Below, in pieces: positions 45,716 through 57,561 of a stretch of DNA of 64,000 nt. Position 1 is the first letter of the stretch. Every line of letters starts with the position of its first letter. A model generated the notes under the pieces. That model had not been told where the DNA came from. It was given only the letters and a program-made list of their open reading frames with translations, and ran no database searches. The position numbers and the translations under genes were made by a program. The stretch is from assembly GCA_963920575.1 (NCBI GenBank), contig OY986968.1, positions 7,495,485 through 7,559,484 on the forward strand, in the 5' to 3' direction. Origin of the DNA: Narthecium ossifragum. Taxonomy: Eukaryota; Streptophyta; Magnoliopsida; Dioscoreales; Nartheciaceae.

Positions 45716-47062
45716 TGATTTGTTGCGAACATGTCGTTAAAATGTGACTAACCTCAATCAAATCTTAAATTTATATCCTTATTCAATCACTAATACTACT
45801 AAGTAGACTAGTTGTGAAGTCCGGAGTCGAACCACAGAGAATTACCAACAAAAATCAAAATCAGTTCTCAAAACTTTAGATCTAAGCTAACAAATTCAAT
45901 GATAGATTGATCTAACTAAAACTATCTAAGAAAGCAAAAGAAAATATTAAGGTTTTAATCAAATAGAAAAAAATGTCTTAGAAAATACACAATCCACCCT
46001 AGTTTCACCCTTAATCTTCCCTAGTTATCATCTTAATCATTTCTCTAAGCATTATGGATCGTATGGCTACAAGCTCACACGAATCCATAAAAGAAGGTTT
46101 TATGTTTCCTATGGCATAATCTATCTTTGTTTGGCAAAAACCATCTTCGGTCCTACAATTATCTTAAGTTATTATACTCCTAATGGCGTTAGTATGACTT
46201 ATCTTCACGTAGCATAGACTATCTCAAACGTAAATCACAAACAACATGAAAACTATCTCATGAATCTCTACAATCAAGTACAAACATCATATAGGACTAG
46301 AGTTCCTTCAACTCTACAATCATTAGAATCATATTCAAGAGATTATACATAGAGAAGTTCAAAAAAATCCAACTAAGAAAGATCAAAAGTTACACTGGGG
46401 TTTCATGTTATTTCTAAGAACAATAAATCTAGCCACTAATCTCTTAAAAATCATCAATCGGTGTAGAAGATGAAGCCATTGATCCCCACGGAAAGATCGT
46501 CGTCTTCAAAACCCTAGCCTTCTCCTCCAAAAGTGGTCCAAAAGATCATAATTTTTAGCTGGAATAACCCCTTTACATATTAGAAACCCTTAATCTCGAA
46601 ATTAGGAGTTATAATTGAACTTAAACTCTAATTTCCCTAAATTCTGTGCTTCTGATCCATCGCTCGAGTCTGTTTGACTAGGTCTTTACTGCCACGTCAT
46701 TAATTAATTTCAGTCTTTCTCAAATTTCAGCTTTTATAGATCAAATTTCACTTCAACACGGACGCTAATATATAGAGAATTGCACAAAGTATTCAACATG
46801 AATGTTGTAGAACGTGAAATCGTATTTCATATCCCAGAATTTCAGAATATTTGAAGTTCTGTAGAATTTCTGGTGATTTATTTTCAAACAGTCGACAAAG
46901 CAGTCTTTTTGCAGAATTTAATGATTTTTGGCCGAATTTCTTGTATTTCTTCTCAAATTCTGCTTAAACCTGGAATCAAACAATAAGATATCAAATACAC
47001 CTACTCTTAGTCTAACAAAGGTAATTTAAGGGGTTTAATTATGAATAATTAGTGACTCATCA
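45716..47062 (-). repeat. Element B 3' LTR
   Basis: TGATTTGTTGCGAACATG ... GTGACTCATCA, homologous to the A, C and D LTRs. The polypurine tract is next to it (CACCCTCC on plus). Confidence 0.92.
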
Positions 47063-48671
47063 CACCCTCCAACTTATACTTTGCTAGTCCTCGAGCAAAG
47101 AAAAGATAAAAAGAAAGCACTAAATCTAACTGGCCACTTTCGTAGGTCTCATGATTGCATTTAGCATATACAATAAGCCTTTAAACCCCTCGATTACCCC
47201 AGTGGATGAGTTATAGTCTCCTGAGGGTTTTCAGCGATGACACCCAAAAACATCTATATATTCCCTTGAATATACCATTAGAAATCAATCACAATATTCA
47301 TCAACTCTAATGCATAAAATAGAACTGTTATCCATAAATATATCCTTCAACTCATAGTCACGTAAAAATATAGTAAATTAAAACGTGTCACAACATATTT
47401 CCAATACTTCAACATATTTAATCATAATTAAACATAATTTTAACGCTCATGTGTGTGAATAGGATTTCATATGCTTCAGAGCATGAATTATATCGAAACA
47501 CTTCAACTATTCAAGATCACATCATGGCTAAACACATATCTTCCACTTATCACATAACAATCTCTGTTTTTTTTATTTTTTTATTTTCCTTTTTCTACAG
47601 GAATTTCAACTGTTTTACGCAAACAACACACCTTGTTAGGCACCTTGCCTCGTTACTAAGTATGAAACCCTTATTGTTTTTTTAGGCATTTCAACTATTT
47701 TACGCGAACATCACGATGGTTAGGCATACTACCCGATTACTAAGTTGAAAATCCACTCTCTTTTTTATATTCAGATAATTGTATGTGTTCATGTATTTTC
47801 TGTAACATGATATAAAACAGAAAATCTATCACAATATTATGTTTAGAATCTAATCTCAACTCTTTAAGATGTGGAAGTGAACATGTGCATTATGATATGT
47901 CAAGCTATTCTTAAATCATGGTAAAAGTGTTAAAGTATAGAAATAATTTCATGCATAGGAAAAATTTACTATTTCTTATATGACATACAAGTCTCAAAAT
48001 AATTCATAAAATAAATTTCTAAAACATGCACCTTTGTCAAATAATATCATAATTTCATTCTTTTGACATAATTCAAGAGATGTATAATATTTGATTACCA
48101 TAAAAAAAAATATGAGCATGAAATTTATGAATATTACCCCCAACTTAAATGTAATTGTCCCCAATTACACTAAGTCAGAAAAATAAAACAAAGAATAAAG
48201 GGTAGAGATAACCAAAATGAAAGCCCCAAAAGTAGATTTCTCTCTCTTCCAATTTAAGTTTAGCCACCGCCATCATTGAATAAATACGTCCTTCCTCGCC
48301 ATAACTTGTCACAAAAATACATACCTTTCCAGAAAGATCAAATATAACACAAATGTAGTAGAATCATAGAAACTTTCGGCAGAGTCTCCTTTGTATTTTC
48401 GTGCTATATTGATATGTGCAAACATTCATCCACACGATTGAAAAGAAAACATGAAAATACATTGAATCATCTATGCACAACATCCAAAATATTCAGAATC
48501 CATGATAGAAGATCAAGACCGTCCGATCGGAAATTGAAGCAATGTAGCATCTAAATCGGGCTCTGTGGCAGTCGAACGGCTGAGAGCTCGCCAGAGATGA
48601 TCAACAGCGAAATAGCTTCGTCGGAGGACGGCGAAAGGACAGGAAGCATCGTGGAAGCTCGGGGAACTATC
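47063..48671 (-). other. Element B 3' non-coding region
   Basis: Collinear with 14574-16200 of element A: hairpin CTTTGCT/AGCAAAG at 47079-47100, and the duplicated TTTTACGC[GA]...GTTACTAAGT motif at 47599-47660 and 47683-47745. No intact frame. Confidence 0.8.
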
Positions 48672-49157
48672 CTATGGTGTTTGATCAAAGGATTTAGAGC
48701 TCCAAGTGGCGGATTGAAAGTGGTCAGATAGGTTGAGACCGTCGGAAGTGTGATCCAATGATCCAGCCAGCAAGGAAGTATTTTGATGTTGGCGGAAGGT
48801 TCGTGGTGGCCTGAGGAACATTTTGCATGTGGTTCGGGGCAGTGGGGGGCCATGGATGTGGGTATCGACGACGGTCGAGGGGCTCACCGGCGTCGGAGGA
48901 GATAGTTTCGAGAGAAAAGGAGACCGTGGATGAAGAGCTGGAATGATGGTGGAGGTTTTGGTGGTGGATTGGAGGGGTGAGGGTGACCGAAGAGGCTGCA
49001 ACGGGAGACGAAAGTTAACGGCTCGGTGACGAGCCGATGGAGCTGGGACGATGAGTCCGTCGCTCGTTGGTGAGTCGCAACGAGAAGGAGAGAGAAATAT
49101 TGGGGAAAAGGAACGAAATTCCAGAAAAAAACAAAAAAAAACTGGACAACATATCAT
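48672..49157 (-). other. Post-pol open frame of element B (ORF3-like)
   Basis: A 161-residue open frame after pol, Ser/Pro-rich, beginning with a hydrophobic stretch (V-F-F-C-F-F-L-E-F) and holding P-L-R-S-P-S-P-L-Q and S-P-P-T-P-V-S-P. It aligns with the element A frame at 25450-25788. The hydrophobic start could be a weak signal peptide, but no transmembrane anchor follows. Function unknown. Confidence 0.45.
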
Positions 49158-49198
49158 AGAAAAATCCTAAAAACTAAGGAAGAATCTAAAACTACAAG

Positions 49199-49243
49199 GT
49201 TGCCTCCCAACAAACACGTAATTTTACGTCTTTCGCTAGACGT
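49199..49243 (-). promoter_or_regulatory. Post-pol hairpin and GGAGGCAACC motif, element B
   Basis: Stem ACGTCT/AGACGT with a six-base loop (49226-49243), then GGAGGCAACC (49199-49208). It matches the element A pair in sequence and spacing. Confidence 0.65.
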
Positions 49244-49378
49244 CCCTAAAACTCAGTTATTGCCTGGATCTGTCAAAATAACGGACTCAATAATGTCTCC
49301 GTGTTGAATGTCCTCCACATAAGGTTTCAATCTATGTCCATTAACTTAAGTGATCTCATTTGTGCTTGGGTCCTGAAT

Positions 49379-50430
49379 TTATATGGTACCATGTGAGAAT
49401 ACTTGCGTGATAATATAAAGTCCAGTCAACCTTGACCGTAATTTACTCGGGAAAAGATGTAATTTTGCATTAAACAACCAAACTTTCTGTCCGATAACAA
49501 GGGTTTTCCTTGAAATATGCTTATCATGAAATGCCTTTGTCCTATCTTTATAAATTTCGGAGTTTTTATAAGCATCATTGCGAATTTCCTCGAGCTCAAT
49601 TATGCTCAACTTTCTGTGTGCGATTATCTCATTTGTATCAAAGTTCAATTTCTTGATGGCCTACAAAGCACGAGGTTCCCACTCCACCGGTAGATGGCAA
49701 GCTTTACCAAACACTAATCGATACGGTGACATATCAATCGGTGTTTTATAAGCCGTTCTATATGCCCAGAGTGCATCATCAAGCTTGTTTGCCCAATCCT
49801 TTCGATCTAGACGGACAATCTTTTCCAGAATACGCTTAATTTCCCTATTAGAAAGTTCTACATGGCCACTAGTTCGAGGATGATATAGGGTGGCTACCTT
49901 TTGAGTGATAGAGTACTTTTTAAGAAGGGACTTAAAGTGTTGATTTAAGAAATGAGAGCCGCCATCACTTATGATCGCATGAGGAAAACCAATTCAAGAA
50001 AAAATCTTATGTTGAAGGAATTGAATCACAACCTTATGATCATTCGATTTGGTTGTTATGACTTCAACCCATTTTGAAACATAGTCAACAACAACTAAAA
50101 TGCATTGAAAGCCAAAGGAAGGTGGAAAGGGACCCATGAAATCAATACCCCAGATATCAAAAAATTTCGCAACTAAAATTGGTGTTGGTGGCATTTCATC
50201 ACAGCGTGATAGGTTTTCAGATTGTTGACATGGAGGACAAGATTTACAGAAAGCATATGAATCTTTAAATATAGAAGGCCAATAAAAGCCGCATTGCAAA
50301 ACTTTTGCAGCAGTTTTCCTTGCATAGAAGTGACCAACACACGCGAGTGTGTGACAAAATGTTAAAATGTCATGGATTTTGGATTCTAGTACACATCGTC
50401 GAAAAATTTGATCTGAACAATATTTAAAGA
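49379..50430 (-). pseudogene. Element B integrase
   Basis: One nearly continuous minus frame. Zinc-binding part: H-T-L-A-C-V-G-H-F, then C-G-F-Y-W-P-S and C-K-S-C-P-P-C. Catalytic core: W-G-I-D-F-M-G-P-F (Asp), [10 protein letters not shown] (Asp) and [11 protein letters not shown] (Glu). C-terminal part to 49379 with F-P-S-K-L-R-S-R-L-T-G. Two stops interrupt it: TGA at 49994-49996, probably from CGA, and TAG near 49660 where Trp is expected. All three catalytic residues remain. It would insert cDNA into the genome. Confidence 0.93.
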
Positions 50431-50727
50431 GCTCAGGGTCTTCCCAAATATAGTATTGAATCTGAGAAAAGAATCGATTTTTATTATGTTTAGACCAAGA
50501 GTCTGGAATTTTACCAGAAACAAGATAATTGACTATGTGTGCGTACCAGGGCTGCGAGATGCGAGTTATCTAAAAAAGATCCTCGTCTAGAAAAGAAGCA
50601 CTAACAAGGATTCTATCAGTGATGTGTTCCAAAGGAAGCCGTGAAAGGTGATCAGCAACAACATTCTCAGAACCCTTCTTATCCCTTATCTCTATGTCAA
50701 ACTCTTGCAAAAGCAAGATCCATGTAA

Positions 50728-51225
50728 TCAATCTAGGTTTCGCATCCTTTTTGCTAAAAGGTACAGCAAAGCGGCGTGATCAGTGTAAATCAAGATTTTA
50801 GAACCTAAGAGATAGGGTCTGAACTTCTCTAATGCGAATATTACAACTAATAATTCCTTTTTCGATGTAGTGTAATTCAATTGTGATTCAGAAAGGGTCT
50901 TACTAGCATAATAAATCACATGAGGACTTTTATTCACCCACTATCCAAGAACAACTCCTATCGCAGAATCAGAAGCGTCGCACATGAGTTCGAAAGGTAA
51001 GGAGTAATCCAGTGTATGAACTATGGGAGAAAAAGCCAAAAGGTCATGGATTGTTTTGAAAGCATTTAAGCAAGCATCATCGAAGACAAAAGGAGCATCC
51101 TTGGCAAGAAGCACAACAAGGGTTTTGAAATTTTTGAAAAATCTTTGATGAATCGACGATAGAATCCTGCATGACTTAAAAAGGACCGAATTTGACGCAC
51201 GGAAGAAGGTGGGGGAAAATTTCAA
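50728..51225 (-). pseudogene. Element B RNase H
   Basis: Contains F-E-L-M-C-D-A-S-D-S-A-I-G (Asp), then H-V-I-Y-Y-A-S-K-T-L, T-S-K-K-E-L-L-V-V-I-F-A-L-E-K-F-R (Glu) and I-Y-T-D-H-A-A-L (Asp), as in gypsy RNase H. A TAG at 50938-50940 falls where C-A-G (Gln) is usual in G-x-V-L-G-Q. A frame change near 51200 separates it from reverse transcriptase. Confidence 0.92.
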
Positions 51226-52045
51226 TTAAATCCACTTTGGCTTTATCAACTTCAATACCCCTTTTAGATACAATGTATCCAAGCATTATTCCCTCTTGAA
51301 CCATAAAATGACTCTTTTCCCAACTTAAAATCAAATTAGTTTCAATGCATCGTTCAAGGATTTTTGTCAGAATTGCAAGGCAAGTTTCAAAATAAGGGCC
51401 GAACAAAGAAAAATCATCCATAAGGAACTCTAAGAATTTATCAAGCATATCAGAGAAGATGGCCATCATACACCTTTGAAAAGTCGCATGTGCATTACAT
51501 AGGCCGAACGGCATCCTTCGGTACGCAAAGGTACCAAAAGGGCAAGTGAAAGTTGTCTTCTCTTGATCTTTAGGATCAACTGCAACTTGATTGTACCCTA
51601 AATAGTCATCGAGGAAATAATAAAAGCTTTGACCGGAAAGACGTTCAAGAATTTGATCAATGAATGGTATAAACAAGTGATCTTTCCTATTGAGGGAGTT
51701 GAGTTTTCTATAATCAATGCAAACTCGCCATCCCGTAGTTTGGAGAGTCAGGACCTGCTCTCCTTTCTCATTCTCCACAACTATAAGTCCTAATTTCTTA
51801 GAAACTACTTGTGTAGGACTGACCCACTTACTGTCAGAAATCGGATATATGATACCCGAATCTAAAAGCTTCACCACTTCTTTCTTAACCACCTCTTTCG
51901 TGTTAGGATTAAGGCAGTGTTGCATCTCTCTAACGATTTTAAACTCATCTTCTAAATGGATCCTCTGCATGCAAATTGAGGGGTTGATACCTTTTAAATC
52001 AGCAACTGTCCAACCTATGGCTTTCCTATGATCTTTTAAAATCAT
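51176..52045 (-). pseudogene. Element B reverse transcriptase
   Basis: A 289-residue frame. Motifs: W-R-V-C-I-D-Y-R-K-L-N, then F-L-D-D-Y-L-G-Y-N-Q, P-F-G-L-C-N-A-H-A-T-F-Q-R-C-M and F-L-M-D-D-F-S-L-F-G. These are the gypsy finger-palm motifs, with L-M-D-D at the catalytic pair. Upstream is L-L-D-S-G-I-I-Y-P-I-S-D-S-K-W-V-S, typical of Athila-like elements. The catalytic Asp residues are present; the frame itself is open but is disjoined from protease and RNase H. Confidence 0.94.
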
Positions 52046-52310
52046 AGCAAGTTGACTCTCTTGATCGGAAGATAATGTTGAAGAGATGATAATGGGGAAG
52101 AGTAGAGTTTGATCCTAGGAAAACGTATTTTAGTGTTGTTCGAAGTGGTTTAAGTTCAAGTTCAGATGGTGATTCTAGTGAAGTAGGTGCAGGGCTGGAA
52201 GAAAGAGGCAGAAGCGACTCAACCACCCAAGGCACAACCCCGTTGCAGTCCTCTACAACCAAACTGATCGGTCGGACCAGAGTCCGACCGGTCGAAACTG
52301 GTGCAATCGG

Positions 52311-53234
52311 TCATGGAGAGGAGCGATGGATCGGTCCAGACAGCATGTGTATTCCAATGTCATCAATTGATTGTGCAATGGTATTCTCAACATCATAATA
52401 TTCATTCAGCATGCCATCTATATTATCAACAATCATAGCATGTGAAGATGTATCAACACAATTAGTCAACATATCAATAGCATAGCAGTCATCATCTGGC
52501 TCAGGTATATTTACAGTTTTAAAAATATTCAAACGCATACGTATGTTTGCAAAAGACACATCCATTACACAAGCTCGATAATTAGTACAAGCATTCGTCG
52601 TGGCTAAGAAGGGTCGACCTAAGATGATTGGCACATACTTTCTGCAGTGAATAGCAGGCTCCATATCCAAGATAATAAAATCAACAGGAAAGAAGAAGTT
52701 ATCCACTTTAAGTATTACATTCTCTAAGATACCTCTCGGTGTCTTGATAGATCTATCGGCTAATTGCAGAGTCACATGTGTAGGTCTAAGCTCCCCCATA
52801 CTGAATTGATTATAAAGTGAGTACGGTAAAAGATTCACACTGGCTCCTAAATCTAGGAGAGCACCATCAATATGATAATCTCCTATGCAGCAGGGTATTG
52901 TTGGGGTACCAGGGTCTTTGAGTTTTGGCAGTGTGTCATGTTTAAGAATCGAACTGACTTGTTCAGTGAGGAAAATCTTTTTGGATACCTTACCTTTTGA
53001 TTGACGTTTGTGTGTACACATATCCTTAAGAAATTTGGCATAAGAAGGAATCTGTCGGATGGCATTTAATAAGGGTATGTTGATGTTAACTTGTTTAAAG
53101 GTCTCTAAGATTTCTTCTACAACTTTTTTCTTGTTATGAGTGGAAGAGGGATCCTTAAAAGCTTCAGAAAAGGGCAATTTATGTGTATATGTGCTAGGAT
53201 CTGCCTGCCTCTGATCAATTGGATTTGGATCCAC
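52311..53234 (-). pseudogene. Element B aspartic protease region
   Basis: A 307-residue frame with P-S-Y-A-K-F-L-K-D-M-C, L-L-D-L-G-A-S-V-N-L-L-P-Y-S-L-Y (active site D-L-G-A-S), L-A-D-R-S-I-K-T-P-R-G and I-I-L-G-R-P-F-L. It is closely similar to the element A protease, but here the catalytic Gly is intact. A palindrome module lies just past its stop at 52264-52296. It would cleave the polyprotein. Confidence 0.92.
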
Positions 53235-53476
53235 TTGATCAGGAGTGTCATCACGTGGTTGTGGGGACAGAAACCGACCAGTCGGACTAGAAGCCGATCG
53301 GTCGAAATCGTTCCGACTGGTCGGTTCTGAGAGTGATCCGTCGCTCTAGATAGTGTCAGAATGTGTTTCTACTTGTTTATCGTTCCTTAGGGTTACTAAT
53401 GGTGCAGGGCTCTCGGATTGGTCACAAGTTGACTTGCTAAACGACCATCTTATCTTTTAGACACTGTGTTAGCCAG

Positions 53477-54915
53477 TTACCCTAATTGTGTCTCTATTTT
53501 GGATATAGATTGTGCATGAGAATTAACATTGTTCATCATCATAGTCATTTCATTCTTAAGCTCAGTTTTCATGCTTGCAAGTGCACTGATGATGGTGTTC
53601 AAGGCGGGGTCAGAGGATGCTTGTGGAGGAGGTTGAGGTGCAATTTGTTGATATGGTGCAGAGTACCTAGGGTTAGGATTTGCAGAAGATCTAGATGGGT
53701 ACCAATTTATGGGAGCACTAGAGGGACTACTCTGTCCTTGCAAAGTACTAGACTGTTAGGGTGGTTTCCAGCTAAAGTTGGGATGGTTTCACCAACCTGG
53801 ATTATACGTATTTGAATACGGATTATTTTCAAGTTTAGTGAAACCATACACCATGTTTGTTTGCTCCTAAACGAATTCATGAAATGATAGACCTAGAGGA
53901 CATTCGGTAGTGTGATGTTCAAGGCTAGAGCATAGTGCACATGTTTGAGATTGATCCTGACATGATGAAGGTGTAGGTGATTGACTCATTTCCAGTTTAT
54001 CAAATCTTTTGTTAAGGAGGGCTATTTAGGTAGAAATGGCTTCTAATCCAGAAAGTTCAAAGGTTCCTTTAGTTGTAGGTGGACTCCTAGGGTTTGTGTA
54101 TTATTATTGAAAATCGATGGAAATTTGTTCATAAAGGTTCCATAACTCATCATCATCTTTATCTAAATGAATACCCCCTCAACAAGCTTCATAGTTTTAC
54201 ATCTTTTATTAAAGCCTCTATAAATATTATGAGTTAAGTCCCACTTATCAATATCATGATGGGGACATTTTCTTAAAAGGTTTTTAAATCTATCTCATGC
54301 ATCATGAAAAGACGCATATTCATATTGAACAAAGGTAAGGATTTCAATCCAAAATTTCTCAGTTTTAATTATTGGAAAGAATTTCCTTAAAAATGCCTCT
54401 TGAAGTTGGTCCCAAGTTGTGATTGAGTGTGGAGGTAAACATTGAAGCCAGTGTTTAACTTATCTTTCAAAGAGAAGGGGAAAAGTTTTAACTTAAAGGA
54501 ATCATCATTAAAGTTCTCCATTTTTAGTGTAGCGATGGTATCGATTGTGAATGTGCTCATATGGGTCCTCATTACTTAAACCATGAAAGTGGGGCAACAT
54601 GTGAATCGTTTGGGATCTAATCTCATAGTGTGAGGCTGTGATTGCAGGAGGATCAATGGAAGGAGTGTAAGTGTAGGTTGTTGGCAAGAAATGATTTCTG
54701 AAAGGAACACGTTGTACCCCTCCATTGTTATTATTATTATTACCTCCCCTTCCAAAATTAGCATTAGGGTTGATGACAAGTCCCTCATTTTCAACCATGG
54801 TGACAAAGGTCCCGTGAATAGACTGCAAGTTACTCAAGGCCTCCTGATAATTATTCAAAGATTGTTGACCTAAGGCTCTAGCTTTTCGGAGTGCGGTCTC
54901 TAGTTCTAAATCCAA
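53477..54915 (-). pseudogene. Element B gag
   Basis: Frames 54915-54508, 54572-54387 and 53743-53477 encode gag pieces: an N-terminal helix (L-E-T-A-L-R-K-A-R-A-L-G), an Asn-rich stretch, S-H-Y-E-I-R-S-Q-T-I-H-M-L-P, L-K-L-F-P-F-S-L-K-D-K, and the coiled-coil segment N-S-H-A-Q-S-I-S-K-I-E-T-Q-L-G. Between about 53800 and 54380 the frame is badly broken; a decayed Cys-rich segment is near 53930. It would form the particle and bind RNA. Confidence 0.85.
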
Positions 54916-55375
54916 AAGTTCTAGCGGGGTATTTAAGGATTGTCTACCTTACATGCAAGATCACAAAAAAAGAGAAAAAGAAAGCAGAAGATTCATAGGA
55001 GAGGGCAAAACCTGGAAAACAACACTTGAAACGAAAAATTTCAAAGCAAAAAGACTTACTTGACAACGCAGTTCCGATCGGTCGGTTTTAGTTCCGATCG
55101 GTCGCTCCAGGTCGCAGACTCCTTCACTCGAAGTCCAATTCAACGCAGATGGCGCAGTTTGACCGATCGGATTCAAGTCCGCACGGTCGCTCCAGGTGGC
55201 TGGCGAGTTGGTTTTCTTCAAGGAAAATCCTTCCCAATGCTGGAAATATTTCGGAAAATTGTCAGAAAATTCCTAAAAACTATAAAATAAAGAAAGGAAA
55301 AAAAATAACAAAGATAAAAACCTAACTAAGCAACGAAAATGAGTTGAGAGAAAATCAAATAGTTAATCATCAAAC

Positions 55376-55393
55376 TCCCCGGCAACGGCGTGA
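55376..55393 (-). promoter_or_regulatory. Element B primer-binding site (tRNA-Asp type)
   Basis: In element sense TCACGCCGTTGCCGGGGA, 16 of 18 matching the complement of the plant tRNA-Asp 3' end. It is about five bases inside the 5' LTR. The leader downstream (54960-55375) holds two palindrome modules at 55071-55113 and 55160-55195. Confidence 0.88.
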
Positions 55394-55398
55394 AAAAT

Positions 55399-56190
55399 TT
55401 ATCTGTTGTGATCGTGTCGTTAAAACGTTGCTAACCTCAATCAAATCTAAAATTTACATCTTTATTCAATCACTAATACTGCAAAGTAGACTAGTGGTGA
55501 AGTCCGGAGTGGAACCACAGGGAATTACCAGGAAAAATAAAAATCAGTTAAACTCTAGATCTAAGCTAACAAATTCAATAATAGATTGATCTAATTAAAA
55601 CTATCTAAGAAAGCAAAAGACAATATTAAGGTTTTAATCAAATGGGAAGAAAAAAATGTCTTAGAAAATACGCAATCCACCCTAGTTTCACCCTTAATCT
55701 TCCCTAGTTATTATCTTGATCACTTCTCTAAGCATTATGGATCGTATGGCTACAAGCTCACACGAATCCCTAAAAGAAGGTTTTATGTTTCCTACGACAT
55801 AATCTATCTTTGTTTGGCATAAATCATCTTCGGTCCTACAATTACCTTAAGTTATTCTACTCCTAATGACCTTAGTATGACTTATCTTCACATAGCATAG
55901 ATTATCTCAAAGGCAAATCACAAACAACATGAAAACTATCTCATGAATCTCTACAATCAAGTACATTCATCATGTAGGACAAAGAATACGTCAAAGGAAC
56001 TCTGTTCCTTCAACTCTACAATCATTAGAATCATATTCATGAGATTATACATAGAGAAGTTCACAAAAATGCAACTAAGAAAGATTGAAAGTTACACTAG
56101 GGTATTCCTAAGAACAATAAATCTAGCTAGTCATCTCTTGGAAATCATCAATCGGTGTAGAAGATGAAGCCATTGATCTCCGCGGAAAGA
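55399..56190 (-). repeat. Element B 5' LTR, truncated by element C
   Basis: Starts TTATCTGTTGTG, corresponding to TGATTTGTTGCG of the partner, so the terminal G has mutated. It follows the 3' LTR up to GCGGAAAGA at 56190, where the element C LTR begins. The rest should reappear beyond 64000. Confidence 0.85.
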
Positions 56191-57561
56191 TGATCGCATA
56201 CAAACGTTGTCGTTAAAACGTTGTAAACTCAATCAAATATTAAATTTATATCCTTATTCAATCACTAAACTGCTAGGTAGAATAGCGGTGAAGTCGGGAG
56301 TCGATCCACAGGGAAAACGTTGGAAACTGAAATCAATTCTCAAAACCCTAAAACTAAGGAAAGGAATCAAAGATAGAATAGAGTTATCTAAACTAATAAA
56401 TAAAAGAGATAAAAGGTTGATCAATTTGAATCAATGGATAAGTGAGTTAGGAATTACTCAATCCACCCTAGTTTCGTTATTAGTCTTCTCTAGTGATCAT
56501 CTTGTTCCCTTCTCTCAACATAATGGATCATATGGCTACAAGCTCACATGAATCACTAAAATAAAGTTAATGTTCCCAACGGCATAACCTATCTTTGCTT
56601 AACATAGATTATCTTTGGTCCTACGATTACATTAAATTATACTACTCCTAATAACCGTAGCACAACCTATCTTTGCGTAGCATAGCTTATCTCAAAGGCA
56701 AACCAATAACTTCATTAAAACCATCTCATAAATCTCTACAATCAATCACAGAAATCATGTAGGACTGAAAATACGTCAAGGGAACTCTGTTCCTTCAACT
56801 CTATTAACAATAAAACCATATTCATGAGATCATGCATCGAGAAGTTCACAAGAATCCAACTAAAGAAAAACCAAAACTACACTAGGGTTTCATGAATAAT
56901 CCTAAGTACAATAATTAACAACTCATCTTTTGGATGAAAGCCATCGGGTTGGAATAGGAAGCTGTCACCATCCACATCCTCTCCGTCTTCTTCTTCTTCC
57001 TCTAAAGATTGTCAAAAAAATGAGAAATTCGGCTGGAATCACCCCTTAATATAATAGAAACCCTTAATCCCGGAATTAGGAGTTGTAGTTGAACTTAAAC
57101 TCTAATTTCCCTAAATTCCGAGTTGCTGACGTCATCGGAGCGATCCATTGGACTCAAATCCGATCCATCTCTCCAGTCGGACTGGGTCTGCCACGTCATC
57201 AATTAATTTCAGCCTTCCTCAAATTTCAGCTTTCATACTTCTGACTTTGCTTCAATACTGGCGCCAATCTATAGAGAATCTCAGAAAGTCTTCAACATGA
57301 AAATTGTAGATCTTGAAGTCTTCTTTCATCTCCCAGAATTTCAGAATATTTGAAATAGTGTAGAATTTCTGGTGATTTATTTCCAAACAGTCGACGAAGT
57401 AGTCTTTTTGCATAATTTAGTGATTTTTGGTCGAATTTCTGGTATTTCTTCTCATATCCTACTTAAACCTGAAATCAAGGAATATGATCTCAAATACACC
57501 TACTCTAGGCCTAACAAAGGTAATTTAAGGGGTTTAATTAGGAATAATTAGTGACTTATCA
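56191..57561 (-). repeat. Element C LTR
   Basis: TGATCGCATACAAACG ... GTGACTTATCA, of the A/B family. It is preceded by AAAGA (56186-56190), the probable left target duplication. It contains a decayed palindrome module near 57137-57175. Confidence 0.85.

Larger units (their letters stand above)
45716..56190 (-). mobile_element. Athila-like Ty3/gypsy element B, gag-pol recognisable throughout
   Basis: The 3' LTR is at 45716-47062, and the 5' LTR begins at 55399 and is cut at 56190 by element C. Between them on minus are gag, protease, reverse transcriptase, RNase H, integrase and an ORF3-like frame: the Ty3/gypsy order with an Athila-type protease and tRNA-Asp primer site. Most breaks are single stop codons, so this is a decayed autonomous copy. 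The left flank is ATCAT; the matching duplication should lie beyond 64000. Confidence 0.92.

Noticed and set aside
48551..49157. Envelope gene in element B
   Set aside because: An Athila third ORF was considered, but there is no transmembrane anchor, cleavage site or Cys pattern; kept only as an open frame of unknown function.
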